64,000 nt of DNA from Alphaproteobacteria bacterium (GCA_024742485.1 JANSYK010000002.1:558001-622000); one strand, 5' to 3'; positions 46,690 to 57,431 are shown, numbered from the stretch's first letter. Program-made: numbers and translations. The notes: a model not told the origin generated them from the letters alone.

Positions 46690-48279
46690 ATGGAGCGACT
46701 GGCCGGCAGGATAATGCTGCTTTGGGGTCCGAAGCGATGGCTTGCTGCATTTCTGGCCGGCGCGGTGGCTGTGTTCTCGCTGCCGCCATTTGATTTCTTT
46801 GCGGTTCTGTTCGTCTCGTTCACGATTTTGGTGTGGCTCCTCGATGGTGCCAACGGCCGACCGGATGCTGGTGTTGTCCGGCGTCATTTCCCGGCATTCT
46901 GGACCGGCTGGTGGTTTGGCTTTGGCTATTTCGTCGGTGGAATGTGGTGGCTCGGCAATGCATTGCTCATTGAGGCGGCTGACTTCGCCTGGGCTCTGCC
47001 ATTCGCCGTGTTCGGACTGCCGGCGGTCCTTGCGATTTTCTACGGTCTGGCGGCTGCATTGGCCCGCGCCCTGTGGTCCGACGGGCTGGGCCGGGTTTGT
47101 GCGCTGGCATTGGGTTTCGGGCTGGCTGAGTGGCTCCGCAGTTTCGTTTTGACAGGGTTTCCCTGGAATGCCATCGGCTATGGCGCAATGCCGGTTCCTG
47201 CCTTGATGCAAAGTGCGGGTATTATCGGTCTTTACGGCGTTTCGGCCCTGGCGGTGTTCGTATTTTCCACGCCGGCGCTCATCGCGACGCGGCGCGGCGC
47301 GGTGGCTGGTCTTTCCATCGCATTGATCTTGCTTCTGGTTCATGTCGGCTTTGGATATTGGATTCTGTCGCGCACCGGCTCCGCCGGCGAAAGCGGTCTC
47401 GTGGTTCGCGTTGTTCAGCCATCGGTCGACCAGTCAAAGAAGTGGGATGACGCCGAGCGCAACCGAATTTTTGAATCTCTGTTAAGTCTCAGCCGCGAAC
47501 CGGGGGAAGATGACAGGCCAACTCATATTTTGTGGCCGGAAACCGCCGTTCCGTATTTGCTGACAAGCAACCCCGACGCACTGACCCGTATCGGTGACGC
47601 CCTCGAGGAAGGACAGACCCTCATCACCGGCGCCGTTAGACAGGAGACGGCCGGTGCCTCACAACCCACCCGTTACTACAATTCGATCCTGGTGATCGAT
47701 CACACCGGGCAAATCATTGCAGCCGCCGATAAACAGCACCTCGTTCCCTTCGGTGAGTATCTTCCCATGAAGTCACTTTTCGAGGGACTTGGGTTGGGGA
47801 TCATCGTCAATGCTCCGGGCAGCTTCACGGCGGGGTCGCGCCGGCAGACAGTTTCGGTGCCGGGCAACAAACATTTCCTGCCGTTGATTTGTTACGAGGC
47901 GATCTTTCCTGATGGGATGGCAGCTGCCGGTCCGCCGGCCGATTTCATCATCAATGTGACTAATGATGCCTGGTATGGGGCGACGCCAGGACCTTATCAA
48001 CACTTTCGTCAGGCGCAGGTCAGGGCGGCGGAAACCGGTCTTCCACTGGTCCGCGCGGCAAACAATGGTATTTCTGCGGTTACAGATGGAAGAGGACGCG
48101 TAATAGATGGTTTGTCTCAGGATGTGGTCGGCTATATTGATGTACCGCTTCCCGGAAAAATAGAAAAAAATAGAAATATTTGGAGGTCGGAAGTATTTTT
48201 CTGGTCGATAATCGCTTTACTTTTGGTAGGTGCTGTCTATTCACGCTACGGTTTTATACTAAGGACCCAATTGACGTAA
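46690..48279 (+). CDS. lnt: Apolipoprotein N-acyltransferase
   Basis: Lnt adds the third acyl chain to lipoproteins after LspA cleavage. The 529-residue product has about eight transmembrane helices in its first half and a nitrilase-like catalytic domain in the second. The catalytic residues are seen as Glu in LWPETAVPYLL, Lys in ADKQHLVPFGEYLP, and Cys in FLPLICYEAIFPD. ATG 46690 begins the natural membrane segment; the frame upstream to 46639 gives a Cys-rich sequence without homology. Its last part is unusually AT-rich compared with the neighbours, mainly over the C-terminal membrane helix. Confidence 0.96.
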   Translation: MERLAGRIMLLWGPKRWLAAFLAGAVAVFSLPPFDFFAVLFVSFTILVWLLDGANGRPDAGVVRRHFPAFWTGWWFGFGYFVGGMWWLGNALLIEAADFAWALPFAVFGLPAVLAIFYGLAAALARALWSDGLGRVCALALGFGLAEWLRSFVLTGFPWNAIGYGAMPVPALMQSAGIIGLYGVSALAVFVFSTPALIATRRGAVAGLSIALILLLVHVGFGYWILSRTGSAGESGLVVRVVQPSVDQSKKWDDAERNRIFESLLSLSREPGEDDRPTHILWPETAVPYLLTSNPDALTRIGDALEEGQTLITGAVRQETAGASQPTRYYNSILVIDHTGQIIAAADKQHLVPFGEYLPMKSLFEGLGLGIIVNAPGSFTAGSRRQTVSVPGNKHFLPLICYEAIFPDGMAAAGPPADFIINVTNDAWYGATPGPYQHFRQAQVRAAETGLPLVRAANNGISAVTDGRGRVIDGLSQDVVGYIDVPLPGKIEKNRNIWRSEVFFWSIIALLLVGAVYSRYGFILRTQLT

Positions 48280-48430
48280 AACCCCTAAAATTGCATAGAT
48301 GGGGTGTGAAGCAAAAATAGCTGGTGTTCTACCATAACAAAAACTTCTTCCGGGTGGGGAGGGAGATGGGCGACAGCGGCGACATCGTCAACCTATTGCG
48401 GTCAATCAGATCGTCCGTGGAAAGAAAACC

Positions 48431-48862
48431 ATGTCTACTATTGTAAACAAGAAGAAACCGAATCCTATTGATATTCATGTTGGCTCGCGTATCAGGCTGC
48501 GCCGCACGATGCTCGGCATGAGCCAGGAAAAACTGGGCGACAGTCTTGGCATAACCTTTCAGCAGATCCAGAAATACGAGAAAGGCACCAATCGCGTCGG
48601 AGCCAGTCGTCTGCAGAACATATCCTCGATCCTTAATGTTCCGGTGTCCTTTTTTTTCGAAGATGCACCGGGTGACCCGGCAACCGGTCAACCGGGCATG
48701 GCTGAATCGTCGAGCTCGAACTATGTCGTGGACTTTCTTTCTTCATCGGAAGGTCTTCAGCTCAATCGGGCATTCGTGAAGATTGAGGATCCAAAGGTCC
48801 GCCGCAAACTGGTCGATCTGGTCAAGGCGCTTGCCGCCGAAGCGGACAGTTCCTCATCCTGA
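48431..48862 (+). CDS. XRE-family helix-turn-helix regulator
   Basis: The 143-residue product has an N-terminal Cro/C1-type HTH (NPIDIHVGSRIRLRRTMLGMSQEKLGDSLGITFQQIQKYEKGTNRVGASRLQNISSILNVPVSFFFED), followed by a variable region and a helical C-terminus (KIEDPKVRRKLVDLVKALAAE). This is the conserved rhizobial regulator found between lnt and metK, related to the acid-inducible PhrR group. The regulated genes are not known from sequence; the AT palindrome before metK is one candidate operator. The 150-base gap before it is AT-rich with a possible promoter. Confidence 0.9.
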   Translation: MSTIVNKKKPNPIDIHVGSRIRLRRTMLGMSQEKLGDSLGITFQQIQKYEKGTNRVGASRLQNISSILNVPVSFFFEDAPGDPATGQPGMAESSSSNYVVDFLSSSEGLQLNRAFVKIEDPKVRRKLVDLVKALAAEADSSSS

Positions 48863-48966
48863 ATGGTGATCGCGGCAGCACCGCCTTCAACCCGTCGGCC
48901 GGTTAAGGTCAACGGTGTCGATTGCTGCTGTCGCTTGTCATTCTCGAGCGCCCGATTGTCACGTTT

Positions 48967-49070
48967 GCTCCGTTTTACCTGTTGTCAGAAACGGCACAAC
49001 GGTGACGGATTTCGATTTTGTTGATGCATTCAGGTTTTTACAGATTCCGTCAAAACATGAATTGCTCTGG
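48967..49070 (-). repeat. Palindromic intergenic repeat, copy E (about 105-bp family)
   Basis: On the minus strand it reads from CCAGAGCAATTCATGTTTTG to GGTAAAACGGAGC and aligns with copies A to D, including ACGGAATC and CTGAATGCATCAACAAAATC. The inverted arms are partly decayed (TTCATGTTTT/AAAAACCTGAA). It lies between the XRE gene and the metK operator-like palindrome, which begins 3 bases beyond it. Confidence 0.8.
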
Positions 49071-49072
49071 CC

Positions 49073-49092
49073 ATATCAAGATATATTTATAT
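49073..49092 (+). promoter_or_regulatory. 20-bp AT-rich palindrome before metK, possible operator
   Basis: ATATCAAGAT followed by ATATTTATAT is palindromic at 8 of 10 positions per half. It lies 72 bases before the metK start. It resembles the dyad operators I recall for ArsR-type regulators of the methionine/SAM cycle (SahR/SamR) in Rhizobiales. The identity of the regulator is inference. Confidence 0.4.
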
Positions 49093-49164
49093 CGTTCTAC
49101 GCTTGTTTTCCGGTGCTGATTTAAATAACAAGTCCGCGTCAGTTTGATTCCTGAGAGGCGGGCC

Positions 49165-50406
49165 ATGTCGCGTAGCAACTACTATTTCACAAGTGAATCG
49201 GTGTCCGAAGGGCACCCGGACAAGGTATGCGATCGCATATCCGACGAGATCGTCGATCTGGTTTACAAGGAAGCCCGCAAGACCGGGGTGGATCCGTGGA
49301 GCGTCAGAATTGCCGCGGAAACCCTGGCGACCACCAACCGTGTGGTCATCGCGGGGGAAGTGCGCGTTCCGCCTACCTTGTTGAAGAAGGACAAGGCTGG
49401 TAAGGATGTCATCAATCCGACACGGTTTCGGTCCGCTGCCAGGCGGGCCATCCGCGATATTGGCTATGAGCAGGACGGATTTCACTGGAAAAACGCCAAG
49501 GTCGATGTGCTGCTGCACTCGCAATCGGCCGACATCGCACAAGGTGTCGACAATGCCGCCGACCAGCAGGGCGACGAAGGCGCCGGTGATCAGGGCATCA
49601 TGTTCGGCTATGCCTGCAACGAAACGCCGGATCTCATGCCTGCACCGATTTACTATTCTCATCAGATTCTGCGGCTTCTGGCCGACGCCCGCAAAAGTGG
49701 CGAAGGCGACGTCGCGAGGCTCGGCCCCGACAGCAAGAGCCAGGTTACCGTGCGGTATGTCGACGGCAAGCCCGCCGAAGTAACGCAGATCGTGCTTTCG
49801 ACACAGCACCTTGATGACAGCTGGGAGTCACACAAGGTGCGTGAGGTTGTCGAACCCTATATTCGCGAGGCACTGGGAGATCTACCGATCGCTGCCGATT
49901 GCAATTGGTACATCAACCCGACCGGCAAATTCGTCATCGGCGGTCCCGATGGTGATGCGGGCCTGACCGGCCGCAAGATCATCGTCGACACCTATGGCGG
50001 AGCCGCACCGCATGGCGGCGGTGCGTTTTCCGGCAAGGACACGACCAAGGTCGACCGTTCGGCCGCCTACATGGCACGCTATCTTGCCAAGAACATCGTC
50101 GCGGCCAAGCTGGCGGACCGATGCACCATCCAGCTCTCCTATGCGATCGGTGTGGCCCAGCCTCTGTCGATTTATGTGAACCTGCACAAGACCGGCAAGG
50201 TCAGCGAAGAGCAGATCGAAGGCGCCATCCGCAAGATCATCGATCTTTCACCGACCGGAATCCGCCGGCACCTTGACCTGAACAAGCCGATTTATGCGAA
50301 GACGGCCGCCTATGGCCATTTCGGTCGCAAGGGCGGACGCGACGGATCGTTTTCCTGGGAAAAGACCGACCTGGTCAAGCCACTCAAGGAAGCCGTCAAG
50401 GCTTGA
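49165..50406 (+). CDS. metK: S-adenosylmethionine synthetase
   Basis: MetK makes S-adenosylmethionine from methionine and ATP, the methyl donor for several enzymes encoded in this window. The 413-residue product has the ATP-binding [19 protein letters not shown] and the P-loop-like GGGAFSGKD signatures. ATG 49165 gives [21 protein letters not shown], preceded by GAGAGGCGGG; an in-frame ATT at 49144 is not the start. Upstream are repeat copy E and a palindrome, but I see no riboswitch that I can name. Confidence 0.98.
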   Translation: MSRSNYYFTSESVSEGHPDKVCDRISDEIVDLVYKEARKTGVDPWSVRIAAETLATTNRVVIAGEVRVPPTLLKKDKAGKDVINPTRFRSAARRAIRDIGYEQDGFHWKNAKVDVLLHSQSADIAQGVDNAADQQGDEGAGDQGIMFGYACNETPDLMPAPIYYSHQILRLLADARKSGEGDVARLGPDSKSQVTVRYVDGKPAEVTQIVLSTQHLDDSWESHKVREVVEPYIREALGDLPIAADCNWYINPTGKFVIGGPDGDAGLTGRKIIVDTYGGAAPHGGGAFSGKDTTKVDRSAAYMARYLAKNIVAAKLADRCTIQLSYAIGVAQPLSIYVNLHKTGKVSEEQIEGAIRKIIDLSPTGIRRHLDLNKPIYAKTAAYGHFGRKGGRDGSFSWEKTDLVKPLKEAVKA

Positions 50407-50447
50407 TTGCGGGTCGTTGTTTCGGCTGACAAGCTGGAAGAAGATCC

Positions 50448-51146
50448 ATGCCAACAGAACACCGGCAGCGGGCGGCCGAAGCGTTTTATGGCCGCAGAAA
50501 AGGCAAGTCGCTAAGCGCCTCTCAGGCTGAATGCATGCGCACGCAGCTGCCAGGGTACCGGTTGGACCTGGAGGCTGCCGCTCCGGCGGATTTGCGCTCG
50601 GTGTTCAAGACCGGTGTCACATCGATCCGGCTGGAAATCGGATTTGGTGGCGGTGAGCATTTTCTTTTCCGATCGTCACAACAACCGCAGACAGGGTTCA
50701 TCGGTGTCGAACCCTTTGTCAATGGAATGGCCAAATGCGTCAGCGTGCTCGCCGCGGAGCCGCGTCCCAATGTGCGGCTTCATGATGATGATGCAACGCG
50801 GCTTCTGGATTGGTTGCCGTCTGCGTCGATCGATCACATCGATCTTCTTTATCCCGATCCGTGGCCGAAGAAGAAACATTGGAAGCGACGCTTTGTTTCG
50901 ACGCCCAATCTTGATCGCATGGCCCGGGTGCTTCGGTCCGGCGGCCATTTCTGCTTCGCCTCCGACATCGACAGCTATGTGAACTGGACTTTGCTGCGTT
51001 GCCGGGCGCACCCGAACTTTGGCTGGCAGGCGAATTCCGCGTCCGACTGGCGAACGCCCTTCGACGGCTGGCCTGGCACACGCTACGAGGCAAAGGCGAT
51101 ACGGGAGGGCCGAACCCCTGCCTATCTGACATTCCTGCGCCACTGA
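50448..51146 (+). CDS. trmB: tRNA (guanine-N7)-methyltransferase
   Basis: TrmB makes m7G46 in the variable loop of tRNAs. The 232-residue product has the SAM-binding [24 protein letters not shown], and the catalytic-region [29 protein letters not shown], all diagnostic. It lies 41 bases after metK, whose product it uses. The basic N-terminus ([20 protein letters not shown]) is typical for rhizobial TrmB. Confidence 0.96.
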   Translation: MPTEHRQRAAEAFYGRRKGKSLSASQAECMRTQLPGYRLDLEAAAPADLRSVFKTGVTSIRLEIGFGGGEHFLFRSSQQPQTGFIGVEPFVNGMAKCVSVLAAEPRPNVRLHDDDATRLLDWLPSASIDHIDLLYPDPWPKKKHWKRRFVSTPNLDRMARVLRSGGHFCFASDIDSYVNWTLLRCRAHPNFGWQANSASDWRTPFDGWPGTRYEAKAIREGRTPAYLTFLRH

Positions 51147-51181
51147 AGCGTATCGGGATCACCGGTTGGCCACGAGACAAT

Positions 51182-51220
51182 CAATTGCTGCGGCGCGCCG
51201 TCGCAGATGGCTTGCAATTG
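51182..51220 (+). promoter_or_regulatory. Leader hairpin before the rimP-nusA attenuator
   Basis: CAATTGC and GCAATTG flank TGCGGCG/CGTCGCA, a two-part stem-loop between trmB and rimP. It lies about 48 bases before the terminator-type hairpin at 51268 and may be part of the same leader RNA. Confidence 0.4.
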
Positions 51221-51267
51221 TGCGCCCGCAGGCGTATATCAGCCTCAAATCTTGATCATCCTGAGCA

Positions 51268-51296
51268 AGAGTGGGCCCCCCGGACCCGCTCTTTTT
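51268..51296 (+). terminator. Terminator-type hairpin in the leader of the rimP-nusA operon
   Basis: AGAGTGGG and CCCGCTCT form an 8-bp stem (one G-U) over a C-rich loop, followed by six Ts. It lies after trmB and about 55 bases before the rimP start. It could simply end trmB or act as an attenuator for rimP-nusA-infB. Confidence 0.6.
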
Positions 51297-51351
51297 TGTT
51301 GATTGGGGTCATGAAACAGCAGCGGAAACCATATTGGCTGGGATAGCGCAT

Positions 51352-51954
51352 TTGAACGACGCCGAAAACGAGGCACAAGGGGATGAGTCCCGACTTATCG
51401 TAGAAACGGGCCTTGATGCCCGGGTCGCCGCGATTGTTGAGCCGGTTATCGCGTCCATGGATGCGCGGCTGGTTCGTGTGCGTGTGTCCGGTCAGAACGG
51501 AATGACCCTGCAGATCATGGCCGAGCGCAATGATGGAACCATGACGGTTGAGGACTGTGAGGCTCTTTCACGGGCCTTGTCGCCTGCCCTCGATGTTGAG
51601 GACCCGATCGATAAGGCCTATCATCTGGAAGTGTCATCGCCGGGGATCGACCGGCCGATGGTTCGCCGTTCCGACTTCGAACGATGGGCAGGCCACCTGA
51701 TCAAGTGCGAAACCTCTGTGATGGTCGATGGCCGCAAGCGTTTTCGCGGCACGATCACCGGCGTGGACAAGGACGCGTTCACCCTGCAGCGCGATCAGGC
51801 AAGTTATGGTGACGAACCGGCGGTGCGTATTCCGTTCGACGCGCTTGCCGAAGCCAAACTGATTTTGACGGATGAACTCATCCGTGACGCGCTGGCTGCC
51901 GACAAGGCCGCAAAGGCAGCGCGCGCGGCGAAAGACGAAACTGACGAAACCTAA
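51352..51954 (+). CDS. rimP: Ribosome maturation factor RimP
   Basis: RimP helps assemble the 30S subunit. The product is 200 residues from the TTG at 51352. It has the conserved [97 protein letters not shown], with the SSPGIDRP motif, and a C-terminal Ala/Lys/Asp-rich tail. The GTG 51271 in frame would start inside the terminator hairpin, so the later TTG is better. It opens the nusA operon. Confidence 0.93.
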   Translation: MNDAENEAQGDESRLIVETGLDARVAAIVEPVIASMDARLVRVRVSGQNGMTLQIMAERNDGTMTVEDCEALSRALSPALDVEDPIDKAYHLEVSSPGIDRPMVRRSDFERWAGHLIKCETSVMVDGRKRFRGTITGVDKDAFTLQRDQASYGDEPAVRIPFDALAEAKLILTDELIRDALAADKAAKAARAAKDETDET

Positions 51955-52005
51955 CGATCAAAGGCGGCGGTTGGAACCGCGCCATGCCATCATATGGAGA
52001 GCAAA

Positions 52006-53631
52006 ATGGCGGTGAGTGCGAACAGGCTCGAACTTCTTCAGATCGCGGATGCCGTGGCACGCGAGAAGGCGATCGACCGTGACATAGTGATCGATGCAAT
52101 GGCCGATGCCATTCAAAAGGCCGCGCGGTCACGTTACGGGTCGGAGTCCAATATTCGGGCCGATATCAATGCCAAAACCGGCGAAATCAAATTGCAGCGG
52201 TTGCTGGAAGTTGTTGAAGCCGTTGAGGATTATTCGACACAGATTGCAATTGAGCTCGCCCGTGACCGCAATCCTGAAGCGCAGCTCGGGGATTTCATTG
52301 CCGAACCATTGCCACCAATGGATTTTGGTCGCATTGCCGCACAATCGGCCAAACAGGTTATCGTGCAGAAAGTGCGCGAGGCCGAGCGTGACCGCCAGTT
52401 CGAGGAATTCAAGGACCGGGTCGGGGAGATCGTCAACGGAACCGTCAAGCGTGTCGAATATGGCAATGTTATCGTCGATCTTGGTCGCGGCGAAGCCATT
52501 ATTCGTCGTGATGAATTGATACCACGCGAGAACTTCCGCTATGGCGACCGCGTTCGGGCCTTTGTGTACGATGTTCGCCGCGAACAGCGCGGACCACAGA
52601 TATTCCTGTCGCGTACGCATCCCCAGTTCATGGTCAAGCTCTTCACCATGGAGGTTCCGGAAATTTATGACGGGATCATCGAAATTCGTTCAGTCGCCCG
52701 TGATCCCGGGTCCCGTGCCAAGATTGCGGTGATTTCGAACGACAGTTCGATCGATCCGGTTGGCGCCTGTGTCGGCATGCGCGGCAGTCGCGTCCAGGCG
52801 GTTGTCGGTGAACTTCAGGGTGAGAAGATCGACATCATTCCGTGGTCAATGGACCCGGCCTCCTTCATCGTCAACGCCTTGCAGCCGGCAGAAGTCGCCA
52901 AGGTGGTGCTGGACGAGGATGCCGAACGGATTGAGGTTGTCGTGCCCGATGACCAGCTTTCCCTGGCGATCGGCCGGCGTGGCCAGAATGTGCGTCTTGC
53001 TTCACAATTGACCGGGTGGGACATTGATATCCTGACCGAGCAGGAAGAATCCGAACGGCGCCAGAAAGAATTCAACGAGCGCACCGAACTGTTCATGAAT
53101 GCTCTCAATGTCGATGAAATGGTCGGGCAGGTTCTGGCTTCTGAAGGATTCTCACAGGTGGAGGAAGTGGCCTATGTGGATCTGGAGGAAGTCGCATCGA
53201 TCGAAGGCTTTGACGAGGACACCGCACAGGAGATTCAAAGCCGCGCTCAGGAGCATCTCGATGCGATTGAGGCGGAACTGGAGGCAAAACGGGTCGAACT
53301 CGGTGTTCTGGACGAATTGCGCAATATCCCGGGCATGACGACCGCGATGATGGTCGCCGTGGGTGAGGACGGCATCAAATCCATGGATGATTTCGCTGGC
53401 TGTGCCGCTGACGATCTGGTCGGGTGGACCGAACGCAAGGATGGCGAAACGACCAAGTATGATGGCCTTTTCTCCGCTTTGGATGTGTCCCGCGCCGATG
53501 CCGAACAGATGATCGTGACGGCCCGGCTGGCGGCGGGCTGGATCACCGAAGAGGATCTGGCCGAAGCCGAGGCGGGAGACGAAGCACCGGAAGAAGGTGC
53601 GGAAGCTGCTGAGGAGGTTGCGCAGGTCTGA
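52006..53631 (+). CDS. nusA: Transcription termination/antitermination protein NusA
   Basis: NusA binds RNA polymerase and affects pausing, termination and antitermination. The 541-residue product has the N-terminal RNA-polymerase-binding domain, an S1 domain ([41 protein letters not shown]), and two KH domains ([29 protein letters not shown] and [25 protein letters not shown]). Two C-terminal helix-hairpin-helix acidic repeats follow, as in alphaproteobacteria. ATG 52006 is preceded by GGAGA and starts [24 protein letters not shown] 51994 in frame is less likely. Confidence 0.97.
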   Translation: MAVSANRLELLQIADAVAREKAIDRDIVIDAMADAIQKAARSRYGSESNIRADINAKTGEIKLQRLLEVVEAVEDYSTQIAIELARDRNPEAQLGDFIAEPLPPMDFGRIAAQSAKQVIVQKVREAERDRQFEEFKDRVGEIVNGTVKRVEYGNVIVDLGRGEAIIRRDELIPRENFRYGDRVRAFVYDVRREQRGPQIFLSRTHPQFMVKLFTMEVPEIYDGIIEIRSVARDPGSRAKIAVISNDSSIDPVGACVGMRGSRVQAVVGELQGEKIDIIPWSMDPASFIVNALQPAEVAKVVLDEDAERIEVVVPDDQLSLAIGRRGQNVRLASQLTGWDIDILTEQEESERRQKEFNERTELFMNALNVDEMVGQVLASEGFSQVEEVAYVDLEEVASIEGFDEDTAQEIQSRAQEHLDAIEAELEAKRVELGVLDELRNIPGMTTAMMVAVGEDGIKSMDDFAGCAADDLVGWTERKDGETTKYDGLFSALDVSRADAEQMIVTARLAAGWITEEDLAEAEAGDEAPEEGAEAAEEVAQV

Positions 53632-53671
53632 GCGTTGCGCTCCGTCGGCTGCGCAGTGATTGGTGCCCCGG

Positions 53672-54307
53672 ATGAATGACCGGACCTGCATAGCCAGTCG
53701 ACAAAGCGGTCCGGCCGACACCATGATCCGATTCGTGGCTGACCCGCAGGGTGTGATTGTCGCCGACCTGAAAGGGCGGCTTCCCGGCCGGGGGTGCTGG
53801 GTAACTGCTGAACGGGCGCTTGTGCAGCAGGCGGTGGACAAAAACCTGTTCGCCCGGGCGCTGAAAATGAAGGTCAGTGTGCCGGAGGATCTCGCTGGCG
53901 GCATTGACGTGCTGCTGCAATCGGCGCTGACGGGCATGATGAGCCTGGCGCGCAAGGCCGGCCAACTGGTGGTAGGCGCCACCAAGGCTGATGCCGCCAT
54001 CAGATCGGGGCAGGCGATTGCAGTGCTGCATGCGACAGATGCCGCGCCTGATGGTATCAGAAAGATCGATCAGGCCCGCCACGCGGTTGGAATGGCCGGC
54101 GACGGGCAGATTATGGCATTTCAATTGCTGTCAGCCGATGATATGGCCGTTCTTTCGGCTGGCGGTCAGGTAATTCACGTCGCGGTGCTTGCAGGGCAGG
54201 CCGGTGAGGGTGTAGTGAAACGCGCAAAGATGCTTGACCGATTTCGCAATGGAGCGGAAAACGGTCAGATAGCGGGTAATCCCGCCAAGGAAACGGAAAC
54301 GGAATGA
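53672..54307 (+). CDS. RNA-binding protein: YlxR (DUF448) domain plus L7Ae-like domain
   Basis: The 211-residue product has an N-terminal YlxR domain ([10 protein letters not shown] to [40 protein letters not shown], with the GRGCW core) and then an L7Ae-like domain ([52 protein letters not shown]). In Gram-positive bacteria YlxR and YlxQ are two genes in this same place between nusA and infB; here they are fused, as usual in Alphaproteobacteria. The start overlaps nothing upstream; the stop overlaps the infB start (ATGA). An in-frame GTG at 53660 is the alternative start. Confidence 0.9.
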   Translation: MNDRTCIASRQSGPADTMIRFVADPQGVIVADLKGRLPGRGCWVTAERALVQQAVDKNLFARALKMKVSVPEDLAGGIDVLLQSALTGMMSLARKAGQLVVGATKADAAIRSGQAIAVLHATDAAPDGIRKIDQARHAVGMAGDGQIMAFQLLSADDMAVLSAGGQVIHVAVLAGQAGEGVVKRAKMLDRFRNGAENGQIAGNPAKETETE

Positions 54308-56898
54308 GCGACACCAAGGACGACAAGACCATCAGCGTGTCCAGCAAGAAAACCCTGACGTTGAAACGTTCCGGGGTTGAGCACGGGACCGTGCGCCAGG
54401 ATATGGGCCGCGGCCGGACAAAAGCTGTTGTGGTGGAAACGCGCAAACGGCGGATTACCCGTCCCGACGATGAAAAACCGGCCAATTTGGCCGCTGGCCT
54501 GAAGCCTGCTCCGGCTGCTGCGCCCGAAAAGCCGACACCGGCCCCCAGCCAGGAACCGGCGGCTGACGCCGCCAAACCGGCTGTCGTGCTCAAGGAACTT
54601 TCGGCCAGTGAAATGGATGCACGCAAGCGTGCCCTGGCCAACGCCAAGGTTCGCGATGCGCAGGAAGCTGAACAGGCTGAAAAGGACGCCAAGGTCCGCG
54701 CCGAACAGGAAGCGCAGCGTCAGAAGGATGCCGAGGAAGAGGCCCGCCGGCAGGCGGAAGAAGAAGCGCGTCTGAAAGCCGAACAGGAAGAAAAGCGTAA
54801 AGCCGATGAAGCTGCGGGAATTGAGCCCGAAGCGCCCGAGATGGTTGTCGAGCCGCCGCCGGAACCTCCAGTGGTCGATCGGCCGACGCGCTCGCCGCGC
54901 CATACGGAAGGCGAGGCACCGCGCGGCGGAAAGCCGGCGTTGCAACGTGGCAAGCCCGCGCGTCCGGAAACACCCAAACCAACCCGCCCCCGTGGCGAGG
55001 AAAATCGCCGTCGCGGAAAACTGACATTGAACGCGGCGCTGAATGAGGACGGCTCCCAGCGCGGCCGGTCGCTGTCGGCCATGCGTCGCCGCCAGGAAAA
55101 ACTGAAGCGGGCGCAGTCGCAGGAACCCAGAGAAAAGATTGCACGCGAAGTGACATTGCCGGAAACCATCACCATTCAGGAATTGTCGCAGCGCATGGCG
55201 GAACGCTCTGTCGACGTGATCAAGTTCCTCATGAAGGAAGGCCAGATGATGAAGCCGGGCGACGTCATCGATGCCGACCTGGCCGAGCTGATCGCCAGCG
55301 AATTCGGGCATACGGTCAAGCGGGTATCCGAATCCGATATTGAAGAGGGGATCTTCGATATCAAGGACGATGAAGGCTCATTGAAAGCACGCCCGCCGAT
55401 CGTCACCATCATGGGTCATGTCGATCACGGCAAGACGTCGCTGCTCGATGCCATCCGTGAGGCCAATGTGGTCAGCGGGGAAGCGGGCGGAATCACCCAG
55501 CATATCGGTGCCTATCAGGTCGAGCAGAACGGCCAGAAGATCACCTTTATCGATACGCCGGGCCACGCAGCCTTTACGGCCATGCGCGCCCGTGGCGCGC
55601 AGGCGACCGACATTGCCATTCTGGTCGTCGCGGCCGATGACAGTGTGATGCCGCAAACAATCGAATCGATCAATCACGCCAAGGAAGCCGGCGTTCCGAT
55701 CATTGTTGCCATCAACAAGATCGACAAGCCGGAGGCTGATGTGAACAAGGTTCGCACCGAGTTGCTTCAGCACGAAGTCTTTGTTGAATCCATGGGCGGT
55801 GAGGTTCTGGATGTCGAGGTTTCCGCGGTCAAGGGAACTAATCTCGACAAGCTGCTCGAAGCCATTCTGCTTCAGGCGGAAATTCTGGATCTGAAGGCCA
55901 ACCCGGACCGCACGGCCGAAGGCGCCGTTATCGAGGCGCAACTCGACCGCGGCCGTGGATCCGTCGCCACCGTGTTGATCGAGGCCGGAACATTGAGAAC
56001 GGGCGACATTGTTGTTGCCGGCGACGAATGGGGCCGGGTGCGCGCACTGGTGGATGATCATGGCAATCAGGTCAAGGAAGCCGGTCCCGCAATGCCGGTG
56101 GAGGTGCTTGGATTGCAGGGCACGCCACAGGCCGGTGATCGCATGGCGGTTGTCGAGAACGAGGCCAGGGCCCGCGAAATAGCCGAATACCGGCAGCGCA
56201 AGGCCCGCGAGATGGCGGTTGCGCGGCAGGCTGGAACACGCGGCTCTCTCGAGCAGATGATGACCCAGTTGCAGGTTTCCGGCGTGCAGGAGTTCCCGCT
56301 CCTCATCAAGGGCGACGTGCAGGGATCCATCGAGGCGATCATTGGCGCTCTCGACAATCTGGGAACCGACGAGGTCCGCGCTCGTGTCGTGCATTCGGGT
56401 GCCGGTGGCATCACCGAATCGGATGTTTCGCTTGCCGAGGCCTCCAACGCCGCGATCATGGGGTTCAATGTTCGTGCCAATTCACAGGCGCGCGAGGCTG
56501 CCGCGGCCAACGGTATCGAGATCCGCTACTACAACATCATTTATGATCTTGTCGATGACGTGAAGGCCGCCATGTCCGGCATGCTGTCACCGGAACGCCG
56601 CGAGACGTTCCTGGGCAATGCCGAAATCCTGGAAGTCTTCAACATCACCAAGGTCGGCCGGGTCGCCGGTTGCCGGATTACGGAAGGCAAGGTCGAGCGA
56701 GGTTCGGGTGTCCGCCTGATCCGTGACAGTGTTGTGATCCACGAAGGCAGCCTGAAAACGCTCAAACGGTTCAAGGACGAGGTTGCGGAAGTCAATGCCG
56801 GGCAGGAATGCGGCATGGCTTTTGAAAACTATGAGGATATTCGCGCCGGCGATGTCATCGAGTGTTTCCGCGTCGAGCATGTAACGCGCACGCTCTAA
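54304..56898 (+). CDS. infB: Translation initiation factor IF-2
   Basis: IF-2 is the GTPase that places initiator tRNA on the ribosome. The 864-residue product has a long N-terminal low-complexity region with an Ala/Glu/Arg/Lys-rich coiled coil (about 100-165, [21 protein letters not shown] and more). The IF2-N domain near 285-340 follows, then the G domain with G1 GHVDHGKTS at 371, G3 DTPGHAAF and G4 NKID. The C-terminal domains III and IV come last. It overlaps the YlxR/L7Ae gene by four bases. Proteins of this family have variable N-terminal lengths. Confidence 0.98.
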   Translation: MSDTKDDKTISVSSKKTLTLKRSGVEHGTVRQDMGRGRTKAVVVETRKRRITRPDDEKPANLAAGLKPAPAAAPEKPTPAPSQEPAADAAKPAVVLKELSASEMDARKRALANAKVRDAQEAEQAEKDAKVRAEQEAQRQKDAEEEARRQAEEEARLKAEQEEKRKADEAAGIEPEAPEMVVEPPPEPPVVDRPTRSPRHTEGEAPRGGKPALQRGKPARPETPKPTRPRGEENRRRGKLTLNAALNEDGSQRGRSLSAMRRRQEKLKRAQSQEPREKIAREVTLPETITIQELSQRMAERSVDVIKFLMKEGQMMKPGDVIDADLAELIASEFGHTVKRVSESDIEEGIFDIKDDEGSLKARPPIVTIMGHVDHGKTSLLDAIREANVVSGEAGGITQHIGAYQVEQNGQKITFIDTPGHAAFTAMRARGAQATDIAILVVAADDSVMPQTIESINHAKEAGVPIIVAINKIDKPEADVNKVRTELLQHEVFVESMGGEVLDVEVSAVKGTNLDKLLEAILLQAEILDLKANPDRTAEGAVIEAQLDRGRGSVATVLIEAGTLRTGDIVVAGDEWGRVRALVDDHGNQVKEAGPAMPVEVLGLQGTPQAGDRMAVVENEARAREIAEYRQRKAREMAVARQAGTRGSLEQMMTQLQVSGVQEFPLLIKGDVQGSIEAIIGALDNLGTDEVRARVVHSGAGGITESDVSLAEASNAAIMGFNVRANSQAREAAAANGIEIRYYNIIYDLVDDVKAAMSGMLSPERRETFLGNAEILEVFNITKVGRVAGCRITEGKVERGSGVRLIRDSVVIHEGSLKTLKRFKDEVAEVNAGQECGMAFENYEDIRAGDVIECFRVEHVTRTL

Positions 56899-57011
56899 CC
56901 GGTATTGAAACAGATTGAGCAGACGGGCGCAGCCGATGCGCCCGTGATCTCTTGAGACAATCGTTCGCGGGCGGTCCAAACCCGCCGCGAACCGAACAAA
57001 GGCCAGTTTCC

Positions 57012-57431
57012 ATGTCCAGATTTGCGTCCTCAGGGCCGTCGCAACGCCAGTTGCGCGTTGGCGAACAGGTTCGTGCTGCCATCACGACGGTGCTGCAGCG
57101 TGGCGAAATTCGTGATTCGCTGATCGAAAACACCGTCATTGCCATCTCGGAGGTGCAGATGTCACCGGACCTCAAAATTGCCACGGCCTATGTGACGCCG
57201 CTCGGTCAGGCCGATCACGCCTCCATCGTCGAGGCGCTTAACAGGAATGCCCGTTACATCCGCAAGAAAGTGACCCCGGCGCTGCGCCAGATGAAATACA
57301 TGCCCGAAATCCGGTTTCGTGACGATACAAGCTTCGACAATTATCAGCGCATTGATGAATTGCTGCGCTCGCCGCAGGTGCAGCGTGATCTTCACGATGA
57401 TGATGGCGGCGACGAAAACGGAAATCCCTGA
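57012..57431 (+). CDS. rbfA: Ribosome-binding factor A
   Basis: RbfA matures the 16S rRNA 5' end and is needed at low temperature. The 139-residue product is a KH-like protein: [107 protein letters not shown], the normal family pattern. ATG 57012 fits the conserved start ([13 protein letters not shown]); a frame up to 56952 is in the gap after infB. The stop overlaps the truB start (TGATG). Confidence 0.96.
   Translation: MSRFASSGPSQRQLRVGEQVRAAITTVLQRGEIRDSLIENTVIAISEVQMSPDLKIATAYVTPLGQADHASIVEALNRNARYIRKKVTPALRQMKYMPEIRFRDDTSFDNYQRIDELLRSPQVQRDLHDDDGGDENGNP

Noticed and set aside
49093-49164. SAM riboswitch before metK
   Set aside because: I could not match SAM-II, SAM/SAH or SAM-I core elements to the leader; only the palindrome upstream stands out.
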